Shown one piece after another: positions 46,783 through 57,295 of a stretch of DNA of 64,000 bases. This stretch comes from Adiantum capillus-veneris. Its lineage: Eukaryota > Streptophyta > Polypodiopsida > Polypodiales > Pteridaceae. The notes below the pieces were generated by a model, which was not told where the DNA came from, ran no database searches, and was given only the letters and a program-made list of their open reading frames with translations. Every line of letters begins with the position of its first letter. Position 1 is the stretch's first letter. Position numbers and translations under genes: made by a program. Where the stretch lies: assembly GCA_014529385.2 (NCBI GenBank), contig CM043943.1, forward strand, positions 99,940,355 through 100,004,354. The letters run 5' to 3'.

Positions 46783-47844
46783 GCTGTAGGTCCAAAGGGA
46801 CAAGCAAAGAAGTCAGAAGAGAGAGAGCCACGAACTAGGAGAGTCTTGCAATCTTGGAATTGCGGAGAGTCTGGACATGGGATGTATAATTGTCCTTGGC
46901 CCCGTGGAGAGCCAGGGAGACCTAACTTGAATTACCCAGTCATGAATGCAGGAGAAGGAGCTGGTCAACAACCAAGGCCTCTACAAAGGCCAAATGGACC
47001 AAGACCACCTCCACAAGGAGTGGAAGGAGTTCCACCTTTGCCAGACCCAAACGTGCATGTGGTAGAGGTGACAAATTCAAGAGAGGTTGACATGGAAGCA
47101 AATGGCATTAACCGTGGCCGAGGGAAAGGTAAGGAGAAAGAAGGAGTTACATCACAAAGTGACCATGGACGAGAAAAGAAGGCAAAGGAGACCAAGGAAG
47201 CTAAGAGGACTCGACGTCATATCAACCTCCAAGACTTTCCTCTTGGACATGGAATGGCTCCATACAACCTGTTGGAAGACATGAGAGGTAAGGGTCCTGA
47301 TATCTCATGGCTTCAATTTCTTGCATTATGTCCACAAGTTAGGAGGGATTTAACAAGGGCAGTTAGCACTAGGAGAAAGGTAAAAGAGAGTGTGCCTGTT
47401 GTAAAAATTGCACAAGCTGAAATGAATGAGGACATTACACCGGTGCTAGACTGTTACATCAAAGGAAGATTGGTTAGGAAAGGTCTAGTGGATGGGGGTG
47501 CACAAATTTGCATCATGACAGAGGGACTCATGCAAAGACTAGGCATGCACATCCATGAGACACCTGAAATCAAAGTCAAGATGGCAAACAATAGCAAGGC
47601 TAGGTGTGTAGGCATTTGTAAAACTGTCTTTGTAGAGGCCTTTGGCATTAAGAAAGCGGTGGATTTTTATGTTATGTCGACCAAGGGAAGTGGTTATCCA
47701 TTTATCCTAGGAAGACCATGGCTAATGAAAATGCGAGCTTTGCAGGATTGGGAGAGTGGGAAATTAATTTGCAGGAATGACAATCATAAGAAGGTTGTCT
47801 TTGACATGAAGGAGCAACGCCAAGAGAAGCTCCATGAAGAATAA
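46783..47844 (+). CDS. Copy 2 nucleocapsid and aspartic protease
   Basis: It is in frame with gag after the TAA; the first ATG-like start is at 46846. The zinc knuckle reads SWNCGESGHGMYNC, so the first Cys of the CCHC box is Ser (TCT for TGT). A Pro/Arg/Lys-rich linker follows, then DITPVLDCYIKGRLV, the protease site GLVDGGAQICIMTE and FILGRPWL. It ends at TAA 47842-47844, the same stop as in copy 1. The protease processes the polyprotein in family members. The altered knuckle would weaken RNA packaging. Confidence 0.82.
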   Translation, partial: AVGPKGQAKKSEEREPRTRRVLQSWNCGESGHGMYNCPWPRGEPGRPNLNYPVMNAGEGAGQQPRPLQRPNGPRPPPQGVEGVPPLPDPNVHVVEVTNSREVDMEANGINRGRGKGKEKEGVTSQSDHGREKKAKETKEAKRTRRHINLQDFPLGHGMAPYNLLEDMRGKGPDISWLQFLALCPQVRRDLTRAVSTRRKVKESVPVVKIAQAEMNEDITPVLDCYIKGRLVRKGLVDGGAQICIMTEGLMQRLGMHIHETPEIKVKMANNSKARCVGICKTVFVEAFGIKKAVDFYVMSTKGSGYPFILGRPWLMKMRALQDWESGKLICRNDNHKKVVFDMKEQRQEKLHEE

Positions 47845-47856
47845 TCTCAAAGTGAG

Positions 47857-50250
47857 ATGGAAGAAGGTTGGACCGATAGCACTTCGGAAGAAGAAAGTAG
47901 CGGCAGCATTACTGAAGAGGAGTCTTCCATCGAAGTCATGGGGGTAAGGTTTAAGCCAGGCAACCAAGAGACCTCTTGTCAAGGCTTGGAGGAGGTAGGT
48001 CCTCAAGAGAACGAAGGTGTTCAAGATGAAGGGATGCTGGAAGGTATGCTATCAACAACACTTACAAAGGATGAAAGAGAGGAGTTCAAATGTGTGCTAA
48101 GGAAGTTTTCTAGGCTTTTTGCTAAAGACTACACCGACGTGCGTGGGGTAGATGTTGTTCAACACAAGATTGAGTTAAAGCCTGAGGCCACACCTAAAGC
48201 TCAGAAGCTACGAAGGCTAGGAGTTCTAAAGGAACAGGCTCTACTCAAGGAGGTAAGAAAGCTTCTAGCAGTAGGTTTCATTTATGCAGTGGAGAATTCA
48301 GAGTGGGTCTCTCCCGTTGTTGTCACTCCTAAGAAAAACGGAAAGTGGAGGGTGTGTGTGGATTACCGTCCACTCAATGAGGCAACAAAAAGAGATCACT
48401 TTTCCCTCCCATTCCAGGATGAGATACTAAATGAGGTAGCTGGTCATGAGAAGTACACTGTGTGCGATGGTTACTCAGGTTACTTTCAAATAGGGATTGC
48501 ATTGGAGGATCAATTGAAAACAACCTTTATCACTCCTTGGGGTTGTTATGCTTTTAGAGTCATGCCATTTGGTCTGACAAATGCTCCTGTAACCTTCCAA
48601 CGTTTCATGAATATGGTGTTTCAAGAATTCTTTGGAAAGTCAATTAGGGTGTTCATTGATGATTTCTGTATTTATAGCTCAAAATCATTGCATCTACAAA
48701 GGGTAGAAGAAGGTTTAAAGAAGCTCTACGACATGGGAGGTCAACTCAACCCCGACAAGTGCCATATAGGTGAGGATGAAGTAATCTTGCTTGGTCATAA
48801 AGTTTCTTACAAAGGCATTGAAGTGGATCCTTCAAAAGCAAAGGCTCTTATTGAGCTACCATCACCCAAGAGTCTTAAGGAGGTCATATCATTCATTCAA
48901 AAGGTGAAGTATATGTCACGCTTCATTCACTTAGCCTCGGAGTTACTTCACCCTTTGCAGAAGTTGACACAACAAGTAGAATTTGCATGGTCTGATGAGC
49001 TTGAAGAGTACTTTTGTAACATTAAAGCCATTTTGTCAGAGCTTCCAACACTCATGCCTCCTTGTTGGGAGTACACATTCTTTGTTAGCTCTAGTGCTGG
49101 GAAAGAAACAATTGGTGCAGTTTTGTTACAACAAGATCCCTACAGTACAAGGATGCGACCCATGTACTTTTCTAGTAGGGTCATGAATGCTTTGGAGAGA
49201 GACTACACAGAAGTAGAACTCATGATGCTTTCTCTATTGTTTGCGATAAGGAAGTTTAGATCCTACTTGCTCCCAAAACCTTTTGTAATCCTCACCACAG
49301 AGAATTTGTTCCCTTGGGTGTCATCTCAAATGAATCTTAGTACTAGGATCTCAAAGTGGATTATGGAGTTGCAAGAGTTTCAATACTCTTTCAAGGTAGA
49401 AGATAGTGTGGGTGCACAATTGGCAGGGATTTTCACTTATAGGGTGCATGAAAAGGAGATTAAGGTGCCTGAAGTAAAGACCCTACCATTGCCACCACCA
49501 AAAAGTATTGCTAATGCTTTTACCTTGTTCTTTGATGGAGCTTTTCGTCGAGCCACAGGAAAAGCAGGGGGAGGGCTAGTGTTGCTCAACCCAAGTGGAG
49601 AGGTGGTCATGAAAGAGAAGGTCAATCTACCAGGTTCAACTAGCAACAATGAAGCAGAATACGACACACTACTTCATGGTTTGAAGATGTGCATTGGCCA
49701 AGGGATAAAACGTCTCATGGTAAAGGGAGATGCACTTCTCATTGTTAAACAGATTTTAGGCATTTGGGCATGCAAGAATGAAAGCTTAAGGACAAAATTT
49801 CATGCCATTCGTAAGATGTTTAATCAGTTTGAAGAAGTGCAACTATATCATATTCCGAGGAAACAAAATGAAGATGCCGATTTACTTGCACAACAAGCAG
49901 TTACATGTGTTGAGAGAGAAGTGCAGGTCATCATGGTGGCAGCAGCTGTCAAGCAACCGAGATACCAGGGATTGGAGTCATTGGCTCCCATTATTGGCTA
50001 CATTCTGGAGGGTGAGTTTCCACAAGACTTCACCAAGGCTCAGAAGAGGAGACTCATGAAGAAGGCAAGTTTCTATCTCTTCCTAGAAGGCTCCCTCTAT
50101 CAAAAAGGGAAGGATAAAGTGTGCAGAAGAGTACCAACTATCGAGGAAATTCCAGCCATTCTAAAAGGTTTGCATGAAGAGGCATGTGGTGGTCATTTTG
50201 CCACTTGGAGCATCAACCTTGTAAGAAATCCACCTTTTCTTACCTCTTAA
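47857..50250 (+). pseudogene. Copy 2 pol, truncated before integrase
   Basis: An ATG-led frame of 797 codons, nearly identical to copy 1, with RT (CDGYSGY, VFIDDF), the degenerate first RNase H (VSSSAGKETIG) and the second RNase H (LFFDGAFRRA, NNEAEYD) all open. At 50202 the sequence leaves pol after EACGGHFA, the start of the integrase zinc site, and joins LTR sequence matching 44277 onward. The last 16 codons are LTR-derived. RT and RNase H could be made; integrase could not. Confidence 0.92.
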
Positions 50251-51449
50251 GAGTTTTTCTTCCTTATTTGTATCCTACATGGATACTCCCATTGTAAATA
50301 TCCAATTCCATTTGTAAATTAATACTAACTCTACTAACACTAACCCACTATGAAAAGTCCTATCACCTCCATTTCTCTCCTCTCTCTTTCCCCACCAACT
50401 TCTTGATAATTCCAAGCAAAAGAAATTAGATAAATTGATGAAAATCTAACCCAACCATGGTTAGAGGAGTAACCCTAGCCTTCAAAATTGCTATAAAAGG
50501 AGGGTGTAGCTAGCACAAAAAGGAGAGCCATAAGCAAGAGCACTATGCTATAGCTTGAGAAGCCAAGCTCAACCTCTCTAGAAGGAGCTCTTGAGTGGAA
50601 GCTCATTGTCTTATCCATGTGCATGTGTTGTAATAGGGGATTAGCAAGGGAACTCTATGCCATTGTAAGAGAGAGAGTGATCATTCAATTGAGAGTAGGA
50701 AATCTATCATTTCTCCTACTAGTGTAAGCCCAACATTTGTTGAATCAAGGAGGGTGGATTTGGACTAAGCTTGGATACTTTGTCTCCCTTCCAACGTGAA
50801 GTAATGGACAACAATGATGCGTAAGTGTCTTGGTGTTTTTTGTTAAGTTCTTGATAGCTTGTCTCTGGTGTTGTCATCAATCTAGCCATAAATCCCACAT
50901 ACTGTAAGAGGGCGACAGGGTGGAGAGGACTCCCCTGGCCTTAAGACAGTGATTGAGGTGGCTTTTCTTGTGATGTGTTGTGGTGAAATTTACGCAAGCT
51001 ATGTTGAACAAATACTAATCTCACTTTGAATTGTCATGACAGATTTGTAAGAAGGCATTAGTGCATCAAGCACCCCTTTCCCCCTTCTCTCTCTTTCTTA
51101 CATATATATATTTATGTTTGCTTGATCATTAACGATACGCTTCAAAGCAGCCCGAGCACCATTTTTCTCTCTCTCTCTCTCTCTCTCGTGTGTTAGTGTG
51201 TGAGAGTGTTCCATTGGTGTTAGGGTTAGTGTAAATTCCATGCTTGTTTGTGGGTTTCTCTAATGATTCTCCTCTTTTGCGTCCTAGTTCGCTCTTAAAC
51301 TAGGTGGTGCCCCTTGTGTAGTTGGGATTTGGCTGGGGGTTTGTTGTTTTGGTTTGTGTTGTGTTGTGCCCCAGCCCCATTGAGCAGCACGGGAGCCTTG
51401 AAGGGTGTCTAGAGGTTGCTCTTCTTGTTGCCCGCCCCGGACCGCCTCA
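50203..51449 (+). repeat. Truncated right LTR (last ~1247 bp)
   Basis: It matches 44277-45530 almost exactly, including the TATA box (50492-50499) and a shortened CT run. It ends CGCCTCA and is followed by the ATAT duplication and satellite. Confidence 0.93.
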
Positions 51450-52772
51450 ATATTAAGAATATCTAGGTGTTAAGGTTCACCACTTGTCCAACCTATAAGG
51501 CTATATCGTAAAGGGTATTCTTTCTCACCACTTGGAATGACCATGATAGGTTTTATATGGGTGTTTAGTTCCAAGCTCCACCACTTGTCCAAGCTAACTC
51601 TATTGAAACATAGAGAGAAGCAAAGATCCACCGCTTGTCCAAGCTAGGGTCCATTGAAACATGAAGAGAAGGATGCTCCTCCTTTTGTCCAAGATAGGCT
51701 CCATTGAAACATGAAGAGAAGGAAGTTTCACCATGTCTCCAAGATGGTAGGCTCCATTGAAATACCTTAAACCCATGATATTTTGTACATGGAGGGTTTA
51801 CATTCAAGGTCCACCACTTGTTCAACCTATTATCCTTAGTAGCATGAGTGGTTTGGTCTCAAGGTTCACCACTTTTCCACTCTATGTCATTATATTAAGA
51901 AGATCTGGGTGTTAAGGTCCACCACTTGTCCAACCTATAAGGCCGTATCTTAAATGGTATTCTTTCCCACCACTTGGAATGCACATGATAGGTTTTACAT
52001 AAGGGTTTGGTTCCAAGGCCCACCACTTGTCCAATCTAACTCCATTGAAACATAGAGAGAAGCAAAGATCCACCACTTGCCCAATCTACGGTCCATTGAA
52101 ACATGGAGAAAAGAATGCTCCACCATTTGTCCAAGATAGGTTCCATTAAAACATGAAGAGAAACAAGCTGCACCATGTCTCCAAGATGCTAAGCTCCATT
52201 GAAATACTTTAAAGCCATGATATTTTGTACATGGGGGGTTTACATTCAAGGTCTACAACTTGTCCAACCTATTATCCCTAGTAGCATGAGTGGTTTGGTC
52301 TCAAGATTCATCACATTTCAACTCTATGTCATTATATTAAGAAGATGTAGTGGTTAAGGTCCACCACTTGTCCAACCTATAAGGCTATATGTTAAAGGGT
52401 ATTATTTATAACCACTTGGAATGACCATGATGGGTTTTACATGGGGGTTTGGTTCCAAGGTCCACATCCTGTCCAAGCTAACTCTATTGAAACATAGAGA
52501 GAAGCAAAGGTCCACCACTTATCCGAGCTAGGCTCCATTGAAACATGGAGAGAAGGATGCTCCACCATTTGTCCAAGATAGGCTCCATTGAAACATGAAG
52601 AGAAGCAAGCTGCACCATGTCTTCGAGATGGTAGGCTCCATTGAAATACCTTAAACCCATGATATTTTGCACATGGGGGGTTTAAATTGAAGGTCCACCG
52701 CTTGTGCAACCTATTATTCCTAGTAGCATGAGTGGTCTGGTCTCAAGATTCACCACTTTTCCACTCTATGTC
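51450..52772 (-). repeat. Complex satellite, minus orientation, between the two largest insertions
   Basis: Three ~430-450 bp higher-order units. Each repeats AAGGTCCACCACTTGTCCAACCTATAAGG, AACATAGAGAGAAGCAAAG, AACATGGAGAGAAGGATGCTCC and CCATGTCTCCAAGATG in the same order. Minus-strand frames of 84-90 codons rich in Trp and Ser occur once per unit. The block ends at CTCTATGTC, where the 10.5 kb element is inserted. Confidence 0.95.
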
Positions 52773-53521
52773 TGGTACAGTCGGAAGCGTAGAGTGCCCT
52801 GGGTGAAAGCATGAATAGGTGGAATGATATTTAAGCTATTAGATAGCATATCACAAAAACAATCTTGTGGAAAAAAGAATACAAACTAAATAAAATTTAT
52901 AAGTGATTTCACTTCTACATTTTATTCTTTAAGAGCTATCCATTGACATATATCATGATAGAAATTCTATGTGAATTCATGTCTAATTGTAGGCCAAAGT
53001 TTTTGATAGTAGGTGTCCATGGACACAGCTATTTGAGCCACCATTCCGTGATTTCACCCCCCTGCAAAATACTCAAAATAGCACATAGCAAGACATAAAC
53101 GAATAAATCTATGTACCTATCGACTCGCACAAATCCATAATAGAGCACAATACGAATAGAGAGAGACAGAGAGAGAGAGAGATTGAGAGAGCACATGCAG
53201 GCGCACCTCCTAGAGCAGAGTGCTACGCTGGCACGACGAGAGACAATAGAGGAGAGATGAGAAGAGCAACGCAAACACTGAGTGCAATCTCCCTCAGTGC
53301 AAGAGTGACCATTTCCCTCTTGCAGGTATTTCATATATAGATTTCTTCAATGGTCAATGTGAGTACAAACTGGCCGGTCGGTCATAAATGGCCAAAGCTC
53401 ATAAAATAACACTTGAATAATAAATTATAAAATATAATATCCTTTTGAGATCCTTTCACATAACCCTTAGCCTTTTCCACCCGTCAACTGCATTAAACAA
53501 TAAAATATCAATTCCATAACA
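52773..53521 (-). repeat. LTR, left (3' LTR in element sense), 749 bp
   Basis: It matches 62808-63290 except for an extra ~265 bp at about 52800-53065. GACAGAGAGAGAGAG and GCGCACCTCCTAGAGC are shared landmarks. The 101-codon minus frame inside is LTR sequence. Confidence 0.88.
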
Positions 53522-53536
53522 TACCTCTCTGTTGGA
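53522..53536 (-). other. Polypurine-rich tract of the 10.5 kb element
   Basis: Minus-strand CAACAGAGAGGTA lies directly before the LTR start TGTTATGG. It is short, but in the right place. Confidence 0.5.
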
Positions 53537-53970
53537 AAGAAACTATCCTTAGTTGCGAAGATAAAAATCTGCAAACAATACTTGTCAAAAATAGTGATTA
53601 GTATGTTGTGTCAAAAACATCACATAATAAAAGAAAAATTTATGAAACTAAACAACATTAGCTTATGCCTGGCACATCATCAACATACTACCTATTCTAG
53701 TGTCCCATATCACTAGAATAAGCAGTATATGTCATACCCTGATGAATCAGGATATCATTGGTCACACTCATCATTGTATAAATCAATTCTCATCAATCTC
53801 AAAGTTCACTTCCATAAATATTGTCACGACAGAAAATCAACATATATCAATTTCAAATCCTGCTCCAAATCCAAATCCAAAATATCTTTCATTTTCTATA
53901 CCCAGGTGACAAAATCATACCAGTTGTGCAGTAGTGGCCAGCCATTGCATCATGATTTTGTGATTGGTGT

Positions 53971-54139
53971 TGCCTAAATCGGCGAATCTACACCAATAAG
54001 ACGTGCTGCCTAAATCAGCGAATCTGCATTTCGTATAAGTTTAAAAATCATGAATCTGCAATTTATCAATGTGCTGCATAAATCGGCGGATGTGCACCAA
54101 GATGAGTATCTACAGATTGCCTAAATCGGCGAATCTGTG
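53971..54139 (+). repeat. Four spaced copies of TGCCTAAATCGGCGAATCTGCA
   Basis: Copies at 53971, 54007, 54075 and 54118 are separated by 36-68 bp of unrelated sequence, with a partial fifth (ATGAATCTGCAATT) near 54050. The conserved part is GCCTAAATCGGCGAATC. The spacing is irregular, so this is not a simple tandem repeat. Confidence 0.75.
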
Positions 54140-54766
54140 TGTCCATGACCAATGGACTAGGCTAGGCATAAAAATATAACATTTATGACATGTGTGAGAT
54201 CAATTTGGAGCATAATGGAGGAGGAGGGTACTTACAAATTGTTGTTCATGAATCCAAATTATCTTACTTGATGTGAGTAGCTATAGAGCTTAATGACAAA
54301 TCATGTCAACCAAAATTTCATTCAATGTAAGTAGGAGCCAAGATGTGAGAAGTGTTTGATGTCATAGTGTATAGAACAATTCACACAAACAAAATATGAA
54401 GAGAGTGGTGATGTATTCGATGGACATACCTGGAGGGTACGTTGCAGCTGAAAACGTATGTACCTGTGTGTGCATGTAGAGAGAGCTGTGTTGTCTTTTT
54501 TGAATGGAATTAGTAAACACATCAAGGCATACTATGACACAATCTTGTATGAGAGAATCAGTATACTCAACCAAGTTGTAATGTATAGATTAGTTTAGAT
54601 ATTTGATTGATAACAAGAAAGGAAGGTATCAGAGAATCTAATAGAACATGGCTAGTATATTATGAGGGAACACCAAAGCCGAGTGCATATTCTCGAGCGA
54701 TACGAAACCCGAGCGAGTTTTTAGTGTCAATATTATCAAATGCTATCACATAATACCCAATGAAAT

Positions 54767-55021
54767 TTATGGGCCCTCGATTTCAAGGGAAGGTTGAGGG
54801 CTATTGGGGGCATGAAGAACATAACACGGTTTCTGCCAAAAGGACATATTTTGCAACCAAAAACAAAATGTACTCCTAACATGTAGACATACCTTGATGA
54901 AATCTGATTGAACATCCAAAGGAAAATATATTACCGATGATAGGTTTGTATCTTGAAAAACAACCTGTGTCTTAACATCCACCATGAGCTCAATCATGCT
55001 ATTGTCAGACAAAACTATCAT
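54767..55021 (-). CDS. Unidentified minus-strand ORF in the 10.5 kb element
   Basis: 84 codons on the coding strand of the element (IVLSDNSMIELMVDVKTQVV, SSVIYFPLDVQSDF). It has protein-like composition but no recognised domain. It could be a captured host exon or chance. Confidence 0.25.
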   Translation of the reverse strand: MIVLSDNSMIELMVDVKTQVVFQDTNLSSVIYFPLDVQSDFIKVCLHVRSTFCFWLQNMSFWQKPCYVLHAPNSPQPSLEIEGP

Positions 55022-56520
55022 TTTATTACCTTGCTTGGAACTCTAAACACTTTGAGGTGCTTGTTCAGGGCTTCCTGAGAGAGAAACAGTGTGCGCTAGA
55101 GAAAAAAAATTGTCCATATTCCACTAATAATCTTTTTACTAAAAATAGGCTTGTGTACTATCGTGGTTTTGCAATCAATTTTGTTTCCTTTGTATTGTGC
55201 ATCAAAATTATTTTCTTGGCACCTAGTCGCTAGAGATAGAGGAAAAATGCAAGGAACTTCAACGTCTATGTGCAAATCGTCTAATCCCTATGACTCGATC
55301 TTGTTGAATACTTGAGCAATTGGCTTTTTGAAAGTTAATGCAACACTCGTTTTCTTTAAAATGCTAGGCAATTTTTCTATAGTAATAGAACATGATCCAG
55401 TACTATTTTTTGAGTTTTTTGAGCAAGTTGAAGAAGTCATTTCTCACTCAAAGTGGTCGTACATGGGGTTTGAAATGAACCCCTACATTACCCACCATAA
55501 CTTTAGGGGGCTGCCGCCACCCCCTCGCGTGCACATTGACGCTCCATTGTATTGCCAGTGCAACATATACGTGAGACTTCCACCGTGAGCTCTCTTGCAT
55601 ACATTAACAAAGACGCCGACCCTGCAGGAAGCATGTCGTAGATTGATAACCACATCCTTGTGCCCTACTTTTGCTAGCTGATGTTGCCAGTATATTCTAC
55701 CTAACACGTAGGATTTTAATGGACACAACGTCCAGTTTGGATGTCATGTGTGGAGCCTTTCAATTAGCTCTCACAAAGACTTCCAAGTTTTAATGGCATC
55801 TTGTAGACTATCTGACCCTCACTATCTCTAAAGTTTGGTAAGATAATTATTACTCATCCACCTTCCAAACAATGTGCTAATCCGTGGCTATGACGTTCGA
55901 ACCGTGACTAATTTTAAAAAGAGTTATTATTAGGTTATTAATATTATTATTATGACAGAGTGGCAAGGCTTGATGTATTTTTTACTTATGCTCATGATAG
56001 GGGAAATGCACGTAGTGAAGTCGAGGGCCACGACCAGCACAAGCGACCATGCATGATAGCTACCTTAATCATTGTATATCCTACATTTAGCTACCTTTGC
56101 AATCGAGCTACCCAATCTTTCATTGTAGCCCAGCAAAGGAAGAATAGCACAACACTTGGCATTCGAGAGCTATCGTCAGCTCTCTTCTCGCAAGGTTGGT
56201 GGATTCAGTTACATGAAAAATATTTCCTTTCCTACCTACTTTGGGCCCTTGGAGGAGATGCACAATGAACCTACTGGTTGCTGCATGTTTTTATTTAATA
56301 TGGAATTTTCCATTTCATTTTATGGACCTTCCCCCCGCCCTCCCCCACAACAAAAAATTAGTCCCCGACTCAAGCAAGCAGAAGAAATTTTGTTGTGTTG
56401 CACTAAAGGGGCCGGGCTTGATGCCTCCAGTACACAGATCGTGCTATTCGACGTGGGTTTTCTACAGTTCATATCTTACAAACTACACAAACATAAACCA
56501 AAGCAACAAATTTTTATATC
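55022..56520. other. Interior of the 10.5 kb element, nothing recognised
   Basis: Short frames on both strands (for example 55328-55588 + and 55960-56268 +) have no recognisable motif. No RT, protease or integrase signature is visible. Confidence 0.5.

Positions 56521-56524
<4 letters not shown>

Positions 56525-56582
<58 letters not shown>
56525..56582. repeat. (TA)n microsatellite
   Basis: About 29 TA units in an uninterrupted run. Confidence 0.97.
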
Positions 56583-56584
<2 letters not shown>

Positions 56585-56655
56585 AAATGGGCATCTGAAG
56601 CAAATTTTTGTCACAATATACATATATATAAATATAAAGAAATCCGTGCCTCTCA

Positions 56656-56711
56656 AAAAAACCCACAAAAATCAGTCCGCGTTAACGCGGACTGATTTTT
56701 GTGGGTTTTTT
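56656..56711. repeat. Perfect 56 bp palindrome
   Basis: The left arm 56656-56683 (AAAAAACCCACAAAAATCAG, then TCCGCGTT) is the exact reverse complement of 56684-56711, with no loop. Pairing extends imperfectly outward for ~14 more bases (GAGAGGCACGGATT against GGGGGGCATGGACT). It looks like two transposon terminal repeats fused head to head. Confidence 0.95.
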
Positions 56712-57263
56712 GGGGGGCATGGACTATGGTGTACGCATCCAAGAACGACGCCACCCTTATATTTGCCTTCGTCCTGCACTTGGTTGGCTCCCCCTTCTCT
56801 GCTCCAAGCCCATAATGTTGTTGCAGCTTGGTGCAATTGGCCCTCCATGAGTCTCTCGTTAGAAGGTAGTAGCATTGAGCACTCATCCTCTCTCCGACGT
56901 CATTGGGTTTGGGAATGCCTGTTGTGCATGCGTAGCCAATGGTTGAGCTACTGGTTGGTGACAGCGGCCTTATGACCCTAGTTGATTGGAAAATCTGCAT
57001 GAACTACCTAGCCCCCATGTTCTTCTACCACCATTTTTCCAGGGGATGGGCCACCTCTCCAATACTCTCCACCTACCATCACCTACACCACCACCACTGC
57101 TGTCGTGTTCATCATGAAACTCGAAAGGCTTCCAAAGGCTTGTGTGGCAATGTGCTCGTTTTATTTACAAGCTGGGTGGCAGAAAAAGCAAGAGCGAGAT
57201 AAATAATATTGGTGATGTTTCATGCAAATCACCCTCCCCAAAAGCCCCTAAAATCAGTACGCG
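56686..57263. mobile_element. MITE-like segment bounded by inverted CGCG-ACTGATTTT termini
   Basis: The left end CGCGGACTGATTTTTGTGGG, then TTTTTTGGGGGG, resembles the reverse complement of the right end, CGCGTACTGATTTTAGGGGC, then TTTTGGGGAGGG (about 25 of 32 positions). Each end is also part of a larger hairpin. No clear target-site duplication was found, so the boundaries are tentative. A plus frame at 57336-57680 just outside has no recognised domain. Confidence 0.45.
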
Positions 57264-57295
57264 GACTGATTTTAGGGGCTTTTGGGGAGGGTGAT
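57228..57295. repeat. Perfect 31 bp inverted repeat with 6-nt loop
   Basis: 57228-57258 (ATCACCCTCCCCAAAAGCCC, then CTAAAATCAGT) pairs exactly with 57265-57295. The loop is ACGCGG. Its tip (ATCAGTaCGCGGACTGAT) matches the tip of the 56656 palindrome. Confidence 0.96.

Larger units (their letters stand above)
38359..51449 (+). mobile_element. Composite Ty3/gypsy (Tat-like) element: two internal domains sharing one full LTR
   Basis: Order: LTR start only (117 bp), internal copy 1, complete LTR (2655 bp), internal copy 2, LTR end only (~1247 bp). The satellite reads GTCATTATAT before and ATATTAAGAA after. Uninterrupted units read GTCATTATATTAAGAA, so a single perfect ATAT duplication flanks the whole 13.1 kb. 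Copy 1 lacks the rest of the 5' LTR, PBS and most of gag. Copy 2 lacks integrase, PPT and the first ~1.4 kb of its 3' LTR. The two copies are almost identical where they overlap, so the structure is young. Confidence 0.93.

Noticed and set aside
56156-56975. Plus frames across the TA microsatellite and palindrome
   Set aside because: They consist largely of Ile-Tyr repeats from (TA)n and hairpin sequence. No domain.
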